Origin: Platynereis dumerilii
Taxonomy: Eukaryota > Annelida > Polychaeta > Phyllodocida > Nereididae
Direction of reading: 5' to 3'
Assembly (NCBI GenBank): GCA_026936325.1
Contig: JAPTHN010000008.1
Coordinates: 17,638,259-17,702,258 of the forward strand
Length of the DNA stretch: 64,000 bases
The notes beneath the pieces were generated by a model that worked only from the letters and a program-made list of their open reading frames with translations, was not told where the DNA came from and searched no databases. How positions within the stretch are numbered: the stretch's first letter is position 1; every line of letters begins with the position of its first letter. Below are positions 20,915-31,322 of the stretch, one piece after another. Position numbers and translations under genes: made by a program.

Positions 20915-22228
20915 AGACCAATTATACTACTATCTGCACTTCGGAAAATTTTAGCTATCTGCATGATAAAGAGAACATCTGCAAAAATCAATGAGAAAAT
21001 ACCCGTCACACAAGCAGCTTATAAACCAGGAAGGTCAACAACAGAACATGTATTCACATTTAAATGTCTAGCAGAGAAAGCAATCACATCAAAGAACTAC
21101 ACAATTTTCTTATTGATGCTTGACATGTCCAAAGCTTTTGACACCGTGAAAAGAAAAACACTACTAGAAGATCTAAGAAATGTACTTAATGACGGAGAAT
21201 TACACATGCTTCATCTCATGATCAAAGAAGTCAAATACAGTGTCAGAGTCAAGACAGACACAAGTGAAAATATCAAGACAAACATTGGAGTGCCACAAGG
21301 CGATTGTATGTCCCCAGTACTTTTCACACTATACGTAGCTCAAGCCCTTAATTTCAACAGAAGTAGAACAGAAATTGAACATTCATATGCAAAATCAGAA
21401 AACGAAAGACTGGAAAGAGAAAAGAAAGAAAATGATCATAATTACGCCATCTTCAAAGACATCAATATTACGATTGACCAGCAATACGCAGACGACATTG
21501 GATGGGCATCAAACGGAAAACACATCATTGAAAATATAGAAGATCAAGTACCATCAAAAGTGCAAGAAAGAAATTTAAATGTTAACAAGGGAAAGACGGA
21601 AAAGTATGTTATAGAAAGAAATGGAAATGAAAAATGGAAAAACTGTAAATACCTAGGGAGCAGACTGGATACGGAAGAAGACATCAAAAGAAGAAAAGGA
21701 CTGGCAATAAATGCAAAGAATAAATTAAATCATCTGTTCAACAGCAAAGCAAGTATGAAGATGAAGATAAGAGCATTGAATGCATTCGTAGGAAGTATAT
21801 TTCTCTACAACAGTGAAATCTGGACATTAACATCAAATTTAGAACACAAAATAGACGTTTTCCAAAGATTATTACTGCGACAACTATTGAAAATCCACTA
21901 TCCAGACAGAATATCAAATGAAGATTTATACAAAAGAACAGGAATCAAAGAAAAATGGAGTATCACCATCAAAAAGAGAAGACTAAATTGGCTTGGCCAT
22001 CTTTTAAGACTACCATCTGAAACACCTGCCCAAAAAGCCTTTGATGAGTTTCTTCGACCAGTTAAAAGACCTCAAGGAAGACCAGCAAATACATGGGTGG
22101 GAAACATCATGAAAGAACTGAAAGAATTTAATATTACAGATATAGAAGAGGCAAGAGAATTGGCAAGGAACAGAGACACCTGGAGGGGAGTGACTAAATT
22201 GGAGAGTGCAGAGTCATCACGGACGTGA
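20915..22228 (+). CDS. LINE reverse transcriptase and C-terminal region
   Basis: The frame begins RPIILLSALRKILAICMIKR and carries motif A (LLMLDMSKAFDTVKRK), motif B (IGVPQGDCMSPVLFTLY), the catalytic QYADDIGWAS and a thumb region (CKYLGSRLD). A C-terminal IKKRRLNWLGHLLRLP ... RPQGRPANTWVGNI segment is typical of RTE-like proteins. It ends with a stop shortly before the tail. The core residues are present, but the frameshift in front makes this copy inactive. Confidence 0.82.
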   Translation, partial: RPIILLSALRKILAICMIKRTSAKINEKIPVTQAAYKPGRSTTEHVFTFKCLAEKAITSKNYTIFLLMLDMSKAFDTVKRKTLLEDLRNVLNDGELHMLHLMIKEVKYSVRVKTDTSENIKTNIGVPQGDCMSPVLFTLYVAQALNFNRSRTEIEHSYAKSENERLEREKKENDHNYAIFKDINITIDQQYADDIGWASNGKHIIENIEDQVPSKVQERNLNVNKGKTEKYVIERNGNEKWKNCKYLGSRLDTEEDIKRRKGLAINAKNKLNHLFNSKASMKMKIRALNAFVGSIFLYNSEIWTLTSNLEHKIDVFQRLLLRQLLKIHYPDRISNEDLYKRTGIKEKWSITIKKRRLNWLGHLLRLPSETPAQKAFDEFLRPVKRPQGRPANTWVGNIMKELKEFNITDIEEARELARNRDTWRGVTKLESAESSRT

Positions 22229-22569
22229 GCACAACAAAGAAGAAGAAGAAGAAGTGACATCCAACCGAATGGGTCATGTTGCCTGGCTATTACCATAAAA
22301 AATCGGTGAAAAAAAATTGGAATTTCACCTAATAGGGGTCTCTCAAGTGAAATTTTATGTATTTTGGTGGCCATTTTGCAATTTGACGGCCAGCTTGAAT
22401 CAGAGGCAAATTTCAAAATGTCCCCATGTCCAATTTTGAAGAGTATACCTTATACCAGCATAATCCACTGAGAAAACCTTGACGGAATGAATTGGCAGTT
22501 TTTTCCCGGCCCGGACCTGTCTATTTTTTTTCTAGATATTTCCGTGAAGGGAAACTAGCTCCAAATAAA

Positions 22570-22960
22570 TAGAGTGCAAAAGAAACATTAGACCTTTTCA
22601 TCTATACTTGCATAAAAACTTGATATCAAATACATTGTATGGTTAACTTTCCCTTCATTTCATACGAAATTGCCTTGCTGCTGTTTCTCAATACATGTGA
22701 CAAAATGTATGACTCAATCTTTTTTTTGTATATACATGTTGCCATGGGGCTGCAAGAGATGGAGCCTGTTATTCAGACTTCCCTCATTCATCTAAGGATG
22801 CCAAATTGGATGTTGACACTTTGCAGAGGCTTACACAATACATGCTGTCACTGTGAAGGCGCTGAAGCAGCAAACTAAATGAATGAGGACACAACTGGTG
22901 CAAAGACATCAAATGTCAGGACTGATAACTCATGCATGATATTAGGGCCGGAAAATCATT
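22570..22960 (+). repeat. Dispersed repeat family J, copy 2
   Basis: It shares 'gtgcaaaagaaa', 'atggggctgcaag', 'ggcgctgaagcagcaaac' and 'aaatgaatgaggacacaac' with the inverted copy at 26060-26335, and the last two with 600-790. Copies 2 and 3 face each other across about 3.1 kb. Non-coding. Confidence 0.65.
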
Positions 22961-24320
22961 TCATGTGTCACTCAGAACTCAAGTCATCTGAACTTGCTGT
23001 ACAATTTTTCATCATTCCTCACCATATATCACGTCCTTTTAGCTTGACAAAGTACATGTAATTCTAATTTTCTTTTTTGAGCTTTGAAATTCGGGATCTA
23101 TACTAGTTTGAACATGGAGAAGTTTCTTTGGTAGGCACCGTGGGCCGACTTTCACCAACATGGTTTTCATAGTTAGACCTGGTCTTAACAACTGTAAACC
23201 TGGTTTAGTGAAGTCCCTTTCACCAACTGTGTTTTAGTCTTCAGACTAGTCAGGGATCAGTGAATCTCAAGCATTGTTACAGATCAGTGGTCTCAAACTG
23301 TCTTGGCGTAAATTTTAGGGGCCGACCAGCGCCATGGCAGGAGGATGGGGGGGGGGGGCGTAGACCTGTTAAAAAGTTTTGGCAAAAGAAAAAGAAGATT
23401 TCCGAAATGTCCGCTTTCCATCAATCAAACTACCAACAAACCTATCTTCATGTATCTACTTAAATTTAGTTTGAGACAAATTGACTATTCTCACTTGAAT
23501 ATTGCAAAATGTCACTAAGCATTTTTTCCAAGTTTTCAAATATCTCACAACGACATGGTATCATAGTCTCTCGCACAAACATCAACTATATATCTATTTA
23601 TCTGAACTTCATTATCTAGATTGCATATTTCAAATGAACTTAGATTTTAAATATTTATATGATCATCTGCTTCTTTTCTTTTAAATTTTGGTGGGGGGTG
23701 TTGTCCTCCTTTCTATCCTGGCGCCATCAATAATATTAATAAACCGTACAGAGGATAACAATTTTGATGTGCTGAACAAACATTTGTTTCACTGGAAGTC
23801 CAGATACACCCCCCCCGGGCCCCCGGGGCCGGGGGGGGGGGACCAGTAATAACAATGACTGAGATGAAAGGAATGACAAAGGGGGGAGAAGACTGTGACT
23901 TCTTTGATCAAGGGTCTTTGTGATCTTCACTCAAATGGAAGGATGCAGTAATTAATGATGAAAGCCGAAAAGTAAGGATTTACTCTCCTATTTTCCTACG
24001 TAGCTGTTCAAAATATCCCGAGTGACATCTACAGCCACTTCAAAGGTGAAAGTAACTGCAATAAGCCAGTATCAAGCCACACTTGCAGGAGTTATGCTTG
24101 GTATTCAAACTAAACAATGCCTCGGAAGTATAAATCAAACAACGACAACATGAGTTTAGATCTGACAATAGACTTTGTTTCGAACACCTGGAATCCTGGA
24201 TGTAAGACGAGTTCCAGTGATACAAGCGCCTTTAGTTGGGCATTGCCAAAACACGCCCTCAAGTGTGTAATAGAAATCTGTTAAAGGTATTGATAAAGGT
24301 ACAAGTATTCTAATTTAACA
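22961..24320. other. No gene seen; MITE-like fragments
   Basis: Apart from the hAT-like pieces at 23284-23725 and a strongly GC-rich palindromic stretch near 23808-23842, this is unassigned sequence without a recognisable coding region. Confidence 0.45.
23284..23725. repeat. Overlapping hAT-like MITE fragments
   Basis: CAGTGGTCTCAAACTG at 23285 is a classic hAT terminal repeat, and a partial inverse (tagtttgagac) appears near 23467. Just inside, 'aggggccgaccagcgccatgg' resembles the start of the element at 62422-62861, and 'cctcctttctatcctggcgcc' near 23705 could be its other end. Boundaries are unsure. Confidence 0.35.
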
Positions 24321-24638
24321 TGGGTAGCCAAGCTAAATCATTGACTTGTTTCCACTTGGGCCCAGGGCACGTACCTTAAATTTACATCAGATAAGAACGA
24401 CAATGTCCTGAAATGACATGATAGTCAGCCTGCATGGGAATTGAACCCGGATCCTTCGCTTGTGAGGCGAGCACACTACTGACTGAGCCGTAGGGGCTGT
24501 TGGGTTGGTGGATGCGAGAATCAAGCTAAAATTGAAATATGTCAGGCAAGGATATTTGTCGTTCTTATCTGATGTAAATTTAAGGTGCGTGCCCTGGGCC
24601 CAAGTGGAAACAAGTCAATGATTTAGCTTGGCTACCCA
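24321..24638. mobile_element. Foldback element L with 83-bp arms
   Basis: The arms at 24321-24403 and 24556-24638 are inverted copies of each other with one mismatch in 83 bp (outer end TGGGTAGCCAAGCTAAATC). The 152-bp loop holds a tRNA-Val-like sequence on the minus strand. No transposase and no clear target duplication are visible. The near-identity of the arms implies recent origin or ongoing gene conversion. Confidence 0.8.
24428..24497 (-). repeat. tRNA-Val(CAC)-like sequence in the loop of foldback L
   Basis: The minus strand reads GCCCCTACGGCTCAGTCAG (A-box-like), then an anticodon arm with stem TCGC/GCGA closing the 7-nt loop CTCACAA, anticodon CAC, then CCGGGTTCAATTCCC, a good B box and T arm. 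The acceptor strands (GCCCCTA against ATGCAGGC) pair poorly. I therefore read it as a SINE head or tRNA pseudogene and not as a working tRNA gene. Confidence 0.6.
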
Positions 24639-25371
24639 CGCAAAACGCAATTGTGCAATTCTATGGGATTTGGATGGAACAATACAAGCTCATTATATGT
24701 ATCATTGCCTGACCAATATATATGCAAATAACATTCAGAAGAGCCAAGCGATCCATTGTTTCCCAATTTTTCCCAAATGATGTGTGATTACCTGGAAGCT
24801 GCATGATTTTGAGCTCTGATCTCTGTACAGTTGCCTCAATCAGATTTTTAATTGTATTTTGGTTGAAATGGAATCTGGATCTATGGATATATACATTGCA
24901 GGTATACATAGATATAATTGTCAGGCAGCAGAACAATACACTCTTGATACAAATGCTTGAATATTTGTATTTCCAAAGAGTCAGGATTTCAGTAAAAGTT
25001 CTTAAAAAGTTTTAAAAGTCAAAAATCAATCCAAAAATGGCTTGATTTTAACATTTAAGATTGAGTTAATAATACTATTAATTCACGGACCCCTTATTAA
25101 AACTTGCAAGCATCTTTTCTACATTCCCTACAATGTCCTTAGCCGGGTTTCAGGTTCCAAATTGCAGTCACAGAAATGAAAGTGATGACTTCATAACATC
25201 TCACTAGGTCTATAGAAAACACCACATATTTCATCTCACATGTCTTCACGGGTCTCATGCTAGTATTCCCAAAAATTTATTTAATCATAAAAATCATATC
25301 ACAAAATATGCAGGGGCATCAGGTCAGCAACTCCCATACATGACACCTTGTCAATGGTCTTGATAACATTA
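24639..25371. other. No gene seen; possible SINE fragment at the end
   Basis: 25308-25372 resembles 37532-37610 (both contain 'atcaggtcagc.ac'-like and 'gataacatt' motifs) and may be a tRNA-SINE remnant. The rest is unassigned. Confidence 0.4.
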
Positions 25372-25379
25372 TTTTAGGG

Positions 25380-25612
25380 CATAGGCGTACGGCGTGCGCA
25401 ATTATTTTGGGGGGCGAGCGACATTTGCCCGAATTTCAAGATCTAGATTTAATACCATTTCTAATGAAATTGCCTGGAAATCATTAATTTTCAATAGTGA
25501 TTATTTAATCATCTGCCCTAATTGTTTAGCCTTTTTGCCCGAATCTTGGTGATTCCCAAACTTTTGGGGGGGCGATTGCCCCCCCCCTGCCCCCCCCTCC
25601 GATACGCCTATG
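25380..25612 (+). mobile_element. hAT-like MITE family A, copy 2
   Basis: A 233-bp element with perfect 10-bp inverted ends, CATAGGCGTA and TACGCCTATG. It is flanked by an 8-bp target duplication with one mismatch: ttttaggg at 25372-25379 and ttttaagg at 25613-25620. The 8-bp duplication marks it as hAT-type. Subterminal G and C runs could pair into a strong hairpin. Non-coding. Confidence 0.9.
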
Positions 25613-26059
25613 TTTTAAGGAGTAAACAGTCCCACTGAACTACTACGAAATAAAAAATAAATAATAAATAAATACTTATCCTTATATTGGACTTGAGAAT
25701 GTGTCAAATTTGCAAGAATAATGCGGTGCATAATACAGAAAGAGAAATGAAAGGTTTTTTTTCTGAGCCACACATCCTATAGGCCTAATTGGTGTTATTT
25801 CACTTGTGCATTTGAGAACTTCTCATAAATGGAAGATAAATCATGTCAAAGAAGCCAGCAGAGCTAATTGGCATCACAAATCTTCTTGTAAGTTTACAAT
25901 CCATCCATATACATATCAAATACTGTAATTGTTTGAAGAATACTAAGATTTATGTTGCATCTGCTTGCGACAAAAAGACCAGCAGAATGACTCTTTTAAA
26001 AAGGATATGATATATGGTGACATTGGTGAGGGGAGAAGGAAATTTATACAGCAAGGTCA
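25613..26059. other. No gene seen
   Basis: Unassigned AT-rich sequence, 447 bp. Confidence 0.5.
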
Positions 26060-26335
26060 GATGACGGGAGTGCTGAGAGACAAACAAAAAAAATTCCTCA
26101 GCCTAATATCCTGCATGAGTTATACTCCTGACATTTGGCGCCTTTGCACCATTTGTGTCCTCATTCATTTAGTTTGCTGCTTCAGCACCCTCAAAGTGAA
26201 ATTTTACTTGTATCATATGAAGACCAAATTTATACATCTGACATCCTTTTTATACATGCATGCAAATAGGAAAAGGTTAGACTTTCTTTTGCACACAATC
26301 AATTCTGAGGTTATTTTTCCTTGCAGCCCCAGAGG
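26060..26335 (-). repeat. Dispersed repeat family J, copy 3
   Basis: Reverse complement of the J family: on the minus strand it shows 'tggggctgcaagg', 'gtgcaaaagaaa', 'gtgctgaagcagcaaac' and 'aaatgaatgaggacacaaa'. It is the inverted partner of 22570-22960. Confidence 0.65.
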
Positions 26336-26889
26336 ATAATTTTATGTTGCAGCATTGTAGAATTGGCTGAAATTAAGCAGTAAATGGTTCCTATTAGAAG
26401 AGCTCTACAAAATTAATAGTCTTTATGGCTAGGACATAACATTTATTGCATTTATTCAAATTTAGCAATAATTGGTCTCTAGCTAGGAATGAGTGTAGAG
26501 ACTAATATTAATTTTCATAATTTGTCTCACTAAGTCTTAATGCAATTCATTGTTAAAATCCAGGTAAAAACGTTTCTTTTCGGAAATGTCTAGACAGCAT
26601 TGTCTGAAACTTTTAATGACAAAGTATTTTCAACATTGTTGCAGCTGGGCACTTCGATGTCACATTATGGAAATAGTATAGACAACTCAGTGACTAATTT
26701 CATCTAATGCATTCAGAAAATGGAGTTTCCAGTAAAAGAATCATTGATTTGTTTGTTGAGACTTTCACAAATTACTACATATGGGCCAAGCCATACATAG
26801 ACATGGGTACAAGAAGTCTCACAATGTAAAGTCAATTAACTAATGTATTTTGTATTTAAAACCGACATCAAATAAAAATTGTCATTTTC
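26336..26889. other. No gene seen
   Basis: Unassigned AT-rich DNA leading up to the tandem array. Confidence 0.5.
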
Positions 26890-27785
26890 ATCATGAACAC
26901 CACCAAGCTGAGATGTTGTGCATGACGATCTGAAAGGAGAATTGCTTTAAAAATAATCTAATCCTTGATAATAACTTCCCCATGCACACATCCAGGCTTT
27001 TCTACAGACCTACACCTGCCCCTGACATTGATGTATTATAGTAGTTCTTGCAGCAATAATGAACGGAAAGGCGAATACAATATTATATATGAAAACACAG
27101 GATTATGCAGGTCCTGGGATTCGGGTTCTTTTTGACTGGCTGCTGAATTGCTGATATCCATCCAACCTGAAAAAAAAACGTGCCACAACAGAGAATGTCA
27201 TCGATAGTTTCAAGTTTCTAAAGTACAACTGATGTGAAAACATGTCATGTTCGCCCATGCAAAATTGCAACAGAAAACCTGACAGTCCTCTGACAACACA
27301 AGTCGGGCTGCTTATAAGGTTAGTACCTTCCATTTAAGAAATACATCTTATCTGCTCTTGGGATAAACTCAGCCAAAGCTCAGAAGACTATTCTTTTTTT
27401 ATTTTCAGGAATTTTAAAATATAGTGGTAGATTTGCTTCTTTTGATACGCATAAACCAACTGCATTGTGCATGGCTCGTAGTTATACCATCTTTACCTTT
27501 CGGACATAACCTCGGACAACTCAAAAGGCAACTAACTGATGGTATTTGAGATTGGAACGTGACAGACCACTTTGCATCTTTGACATTATACTTATTTTTA
27601 ACTTTGAATACCTCAAGAAATTATACAATTTTCCGTTAACAGATAGCCTGAACTATATGCTCACCTTTATCACGTACCTATAGTCTTATATCATTAGCCA
27701 ACATATTAAGGTAATAAACATGAAATATTCTAAGGAAAATGGAATAAGATCTGGGCAATATTTTAGATAATGTCTGGTACATGTA

Positions 27786-28623
27786 TGTGCTGGTTTGATC
27801 ATCAGCATTACTGGTTTGATTGTATAAATCATATTGTTTGATCACTTTGTATTACTTTTATCTGATCTTCCTTTAATTAAAATTTGATTGCTCTGTTGTC
27901 TATTGTTTCTTTGTTGTAATGAGTTTGCTTGTAACAGTCACTCTATTATCTGTGTTTCACACTTTGCTCTGTGTATCTATGACATCTCTGTGAAGCTCAC
28001 TGTTTTCTGTTACATTTTGTCAGTTTGTGGACATCTGTATGTCTTTCACACTTTATTGTTACAACTCAACATGCTAAATATCCTGCACAAATTGTCATTC
28101 TTCATTTTTAACTGAACAAGAAAGCTTCTCTTCATTCCATCTGCTAAAATGTAAGTTGATTTAATTTATATTGCTGTGATGTGGGATAAAATATGAATTT
28201 GTTGTATTTAAAGTATTTGTAGATTTTGTATACATTTTAATTGCTTTAAACTAGCAAAGGCATTGTACTATCAGTGTAACTATTATTTATACAATTTATT
28301 ATTTGAAATTACAGTTGCTGTTAGACTGTATCTGTAGCTGTATGCGATCTGTATCTGCATCTGTATCATTGGTGTTGGAGCCCTGAAGGCATTGAGATTG
28401 TGAGTTAAACTATAAACTTGATGCATTTATCTTGCTCACATTTTCATACTGATTCTTATAATGTCTACAGGGTGTTTATATGTTGTTTCCTTTATTTCTA
28501 GGGAACTCTCTTCAACTATTCTTCGACTATTTTTCGACTATTATTTGCTTACTTCTGCTGACACATCTGAATAAACGTTTGAAAGAGTACCAACATGTCT
28601 GTCATCACTCCCTCACCAATAAA
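27786..28623 (+). repeat. 5' LTR of the BEL/Pao element
   Basis: 838 bp, beginning tgtgctggtttgatcatcag and ending ctcaccaataaa; nearly identical to 32565-33402. A short open frame inside both LTRs is only a by-product of the repeat. Confidence 0.92.
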
Positions 28624-28751
28624 GTTCCAATCTTCAAGGACAAAGTTCCAATCTGCCATGGACTGATGTTTCGATCTTCAAGACTGAACATCTGCAATGG
28701 AATCATCGCTACAGTCCGTCAACAGCTGAGCAAACATCTACATCCTGAAAG

Positions 28752-31322
28752 ATGCCTCCACCGGAACCTTCCGAGCTGATCGATTCTGCAACTGCCCTGA
28801 AAACTGACCAGTCAGCAAAGAAACGGAAGGTAACAATAACCGCTAAAAAGCTGAAAAGTGCCGTGTTACTGAAGAAAGACTTTAAACAAATTGAAGAACT
28901 TGTTAATGATCTAGAAGCCTGTTATTTCGACTTCGAAGAGACTCACACAGAATATTGTGAGCTTGTATCTAGCAATGAGGCACTTGAACAGTTCAAAGTG
29001 GTAAATGGACAGACTTTAGTAGAGTATTCGGATATTGTTCAAGAAACGTACGAGTCCGCAATCAAGTCTTTTCGAACTCACAAGGATGATAGAGACACTT
29101 CCGTTCGTAACATCAAAAGACTTGCTAGAACGTGTGATGACGTCAAGAGTATGATTTATGAGCCTTCAGCAAACTATGCAAATATACTCTGTTACATTAG
29201 AGATGATCTTGAACCTGTTTTAAACAATTGTACAGCTAAATTAAATGAATGTGAAGAGCATCAGAATCTAGTGGATATGGTCTGTAACAAACTGGATGAG
29301 TTTAAACTGCACTGTATTTTGCATATCTCTGAAGCAGAACAAAGTATAGTCAAATCTGAAAGGTCTGCCACCAAAATTAGTGATTTTCACACAAGTGTTT
29401 CTTTCAGTCCTGACTCCGCAAATCAGGCTAATGTCCAGTGTAGTGAGAGTTCAGATTTGTCTGTATTTTCATCTGAAGGGTCTCAGCAGCCACAAATCTC
29501 AAATTCTGTTCAATCTTCAGGTGAATCTCTTCTCAGTGGTGCACATGTTTCTGGTGCACCAACTTTTGTTAACAGTAGTGTCACATCACTTGCTCCACCT
29601 TTGATGTACCCCTATAATACAGGTGTATTTAGTCAGGGATCACAATCTGTGGTCTGTGGCTCTGTGTCTTCTCCCACGTTTGGTTTGCAATACAGCGATG
29701 GATTGCAGACTCAATATGGTGTAACTGTTCCGTCTGTCGTCAGTTATCCGTCCTCACTACCAATGCAGTCTGCAGGTAGTCTGCACCCAGGTGTTAGTTC
29801 CTATCAAGGGGCTTATGGTTTGTCGCCTTCTAGTGTACCTAATCTTGTCCATACTCCTGCTCCTAGCCACAAGAATGATTTTTATCTGAAAAGGTCTTCA
29901 CTTCCTGAATTTTCTGGTCATAGACGTGATTGGCCCGAGTTCAAAGCGGTGTGGCGGGAGTTGGCGGAGAAAGCTTTCTCAAGTAAAACTGCCTTGGCAC
30001 ATGAACTAAAGAAGGCATTGAAGGGTGTAGCTAAAGACCGGGTAAAAAACATCTACATCACCAGACCTGAAGCCTATGACTTGATGTGGGTGCGATTGTC
30101 CGAGTATTACGATGATTGCAGTGCTTCTGTTCAATGTGCACTTGAAGGCTTGTACAAGTTGAAGTCTGTGCAGGAAGATGATTTTAAAGGTTTAGTCCAC
30201 TTAATTGATGAGGTTGAAGTAGCATATGCACAGCTTCTAGAACTTGGTCAAACTGAAAGTCTGACTTCACGTGAAATTGATAAAATTTGTGAATTACTTC
30301 CTAGCAATACACGGATGGTCTGGAATAGAAAGTACAATGAACTTGAGGCCAGAGATAAGTTAAAGCCACTTGAATTTTTCATGAATTTCCTGTCTAATGA
30401 ACGTGCTTCTGTGCTGCGTTTGGCTGATGCACAGAAGAAGAAAAGTAGTCAAACCTCTCATCATTCCGGATCCTTTTCAACTTCTCTCAGCACTCTGAAG
30501 TCTAACGAGCATCCTAACAATGGTAAGCCAACTTGTGCCCTGCACAAAGACATTTCAAAGCATAAAACTTCTGATTGTTCTGATTTTAAGAAATTGAATT
30601 TGGATGAGAAATACCGTATCTTACGTTCTGTTCATGCTTGTTTCAGATGTTTTGGCTACCATCGAAGGGATCAGTGCCGGAGCCAAGTGTTCTGTGATGT
30701 CTGCCAGAATTCTCATCACCTCACACTGATGTGCAAGAAAGCTCAGCCAGACTCTTCTTCATCAGTTGATTCATCTGTGCCTGCTTCCAGTTCAAGTCAC
30801 TCAGCCAAAACACCTGCCTCTGGGTCTTTGTATGCTATTTTCCACTCTCCTGTGTTGAATAGTCGGAAGCGTGCTACAGTATTTTGTGACAACGGCTCAA
30901 ACTCCTCTTATATAACCCACACAGCTGCTGAACGTCTTGGTGCAAAGGTACTTGGTCAGTATACTTTGGATGTCACTACTTTAGGAAATGTTGAAGCTGA
31001 GTACAAAACAAAATTGTATGAGCTGACTCTACAAACAACTACTGGTCTGAGTGTTCCCATAGTGGCTTATGGAATGAGTGAAATCACAAGTACTGTGTCA
31101 ATCCTAGACGAAGATGTCTTGAAGACTTTGTTTCCTGACCGGGATCCATCTGCAATGCAACGGAAGTCCCCACAAGTTGACATTCTTCTTGGCTGTGACT
31201 ATTTTGGACTCCATCCAAAACATGAAGTGTGTAGAGTCATGAAGTGTGTAGAGTTGGAAGTCATCTTAGCCTCATGCAGGGAGAGCTTGGTATCTGTCTA
31301 CAAGGCAACCATCCTGATTTAA
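28752..31322 (+). CDS. BEL/Pao gag-protease polyprotein
   Basis: An 856-residue frame in the fossil LTR element. Parts in order: a basic coiled-coil-like N-terminus, a serine/proline-rich linker (about residues 205-375), the gag block typical of BEL/Pao (LPEFSGHRRDWPEFKAVW onwards, about 380-560), a Cys/His cluster of the zinc-knuckle kind (about 627-655), and a retropepsin-like domain around FCDNGSNSSYI near residue 715. In the family this polyprotein forms the particle and processes it. Here it is recorded only as a part of the old element. Confidence 0.85.
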   Translation: MPPPEPSELIDSATALKTDQSAKKRKVTITAKKLKSAVLLKKDFKQIEELVNDLEACYFDFEETHTEYCELVSSNEALEQFKVVNGQTLVEYSDIVQETYESAIKSFRTHKDDRDTSVRNIKRLARTCDDVKSMIYEPSANYANILCYIRDDLEPVLNNCTAKLNECEEHQNLVDMVCNKLDEFKLHCILHISEAEQSIVKSERSATKISDFHTSVSFSPDSANQANVQCSESSDLSVFSSEGSQQPQISNSVQSSGESLLSGAHVSGAPTFVNSSVTSLAPPLMYPYNTGVFSQGSQSVVCGSVSSPTFGLQYSDGLQTQYGVTVPSVVSYPSSLPMQSAGSLHPGVSSYQGAYGLSPSSVPNLVHTPAPSHKNDFYLKRSSLPEFSGHRRDWPEFKAVWRELAEKAFSSKTALAHELKKALKGVAKDRVKNIYITRPEAYDLMWVRLSEYYDDCSASVQCALEGLYKLKSVQEDDFKGLVHLIDEVEVAYAQLLELGQTESLTSREIDKICELLPSNTRMVWNRKYNELEARDKLKPLEFFMNFLSNERASVLRLADAQKKKSSQTSHHSGSFSTSLSTLKSNEHPNNGKPTCALHKDISKHKTSDCSDFKKLNLDEKYRILRSVHACFRCFGYHRRDQCRSQVFCDVCQNSHHLTLMCKKAQPDSSSSVDSSVPASSSSHSAKTPASGSLYAIFHSPVLNSRKRATVFCDNGSNSSYITHTAAERLGAKVLGQYTLDVTTLGNVEAEYKTKLYELTLQTTTGLSVPIVAYGMSEITSTVSILDEDVLKTLFPDRDPSAMQRKSPQVDILLGCDYFGLHPKHEVCRVMKCVELEVILASCRESLVSVYKATILI

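Larger units (their letters stand above)
20223..22253 (+). mobile_element. 5'-truncated RTE-like LINE
   Basis: A 2.03-kb non-LTR element bracketed by a perfect 9-bp target duplication GTGACATCC (20214-20222 and 22254-22262). It ends in a (gaa)n tail immediately after the coding region, with a very short 3' UTR. The 5' end falls inside the coding region upstream of the reverse transcriptase. The trinucleotide tail and the C-terminal GRPANTW...LARNRDTWR pattern point to the RTE side of the LINE tree. Confidence 0.88.

Noticed and set aside
24428-24497. A functional tRNA-Val gene
   Set aside because: The acceptor strands do not pair properly and the sequence sits in a foldback loop, so a tRNA-derived repeat or pseudogene is more likely.
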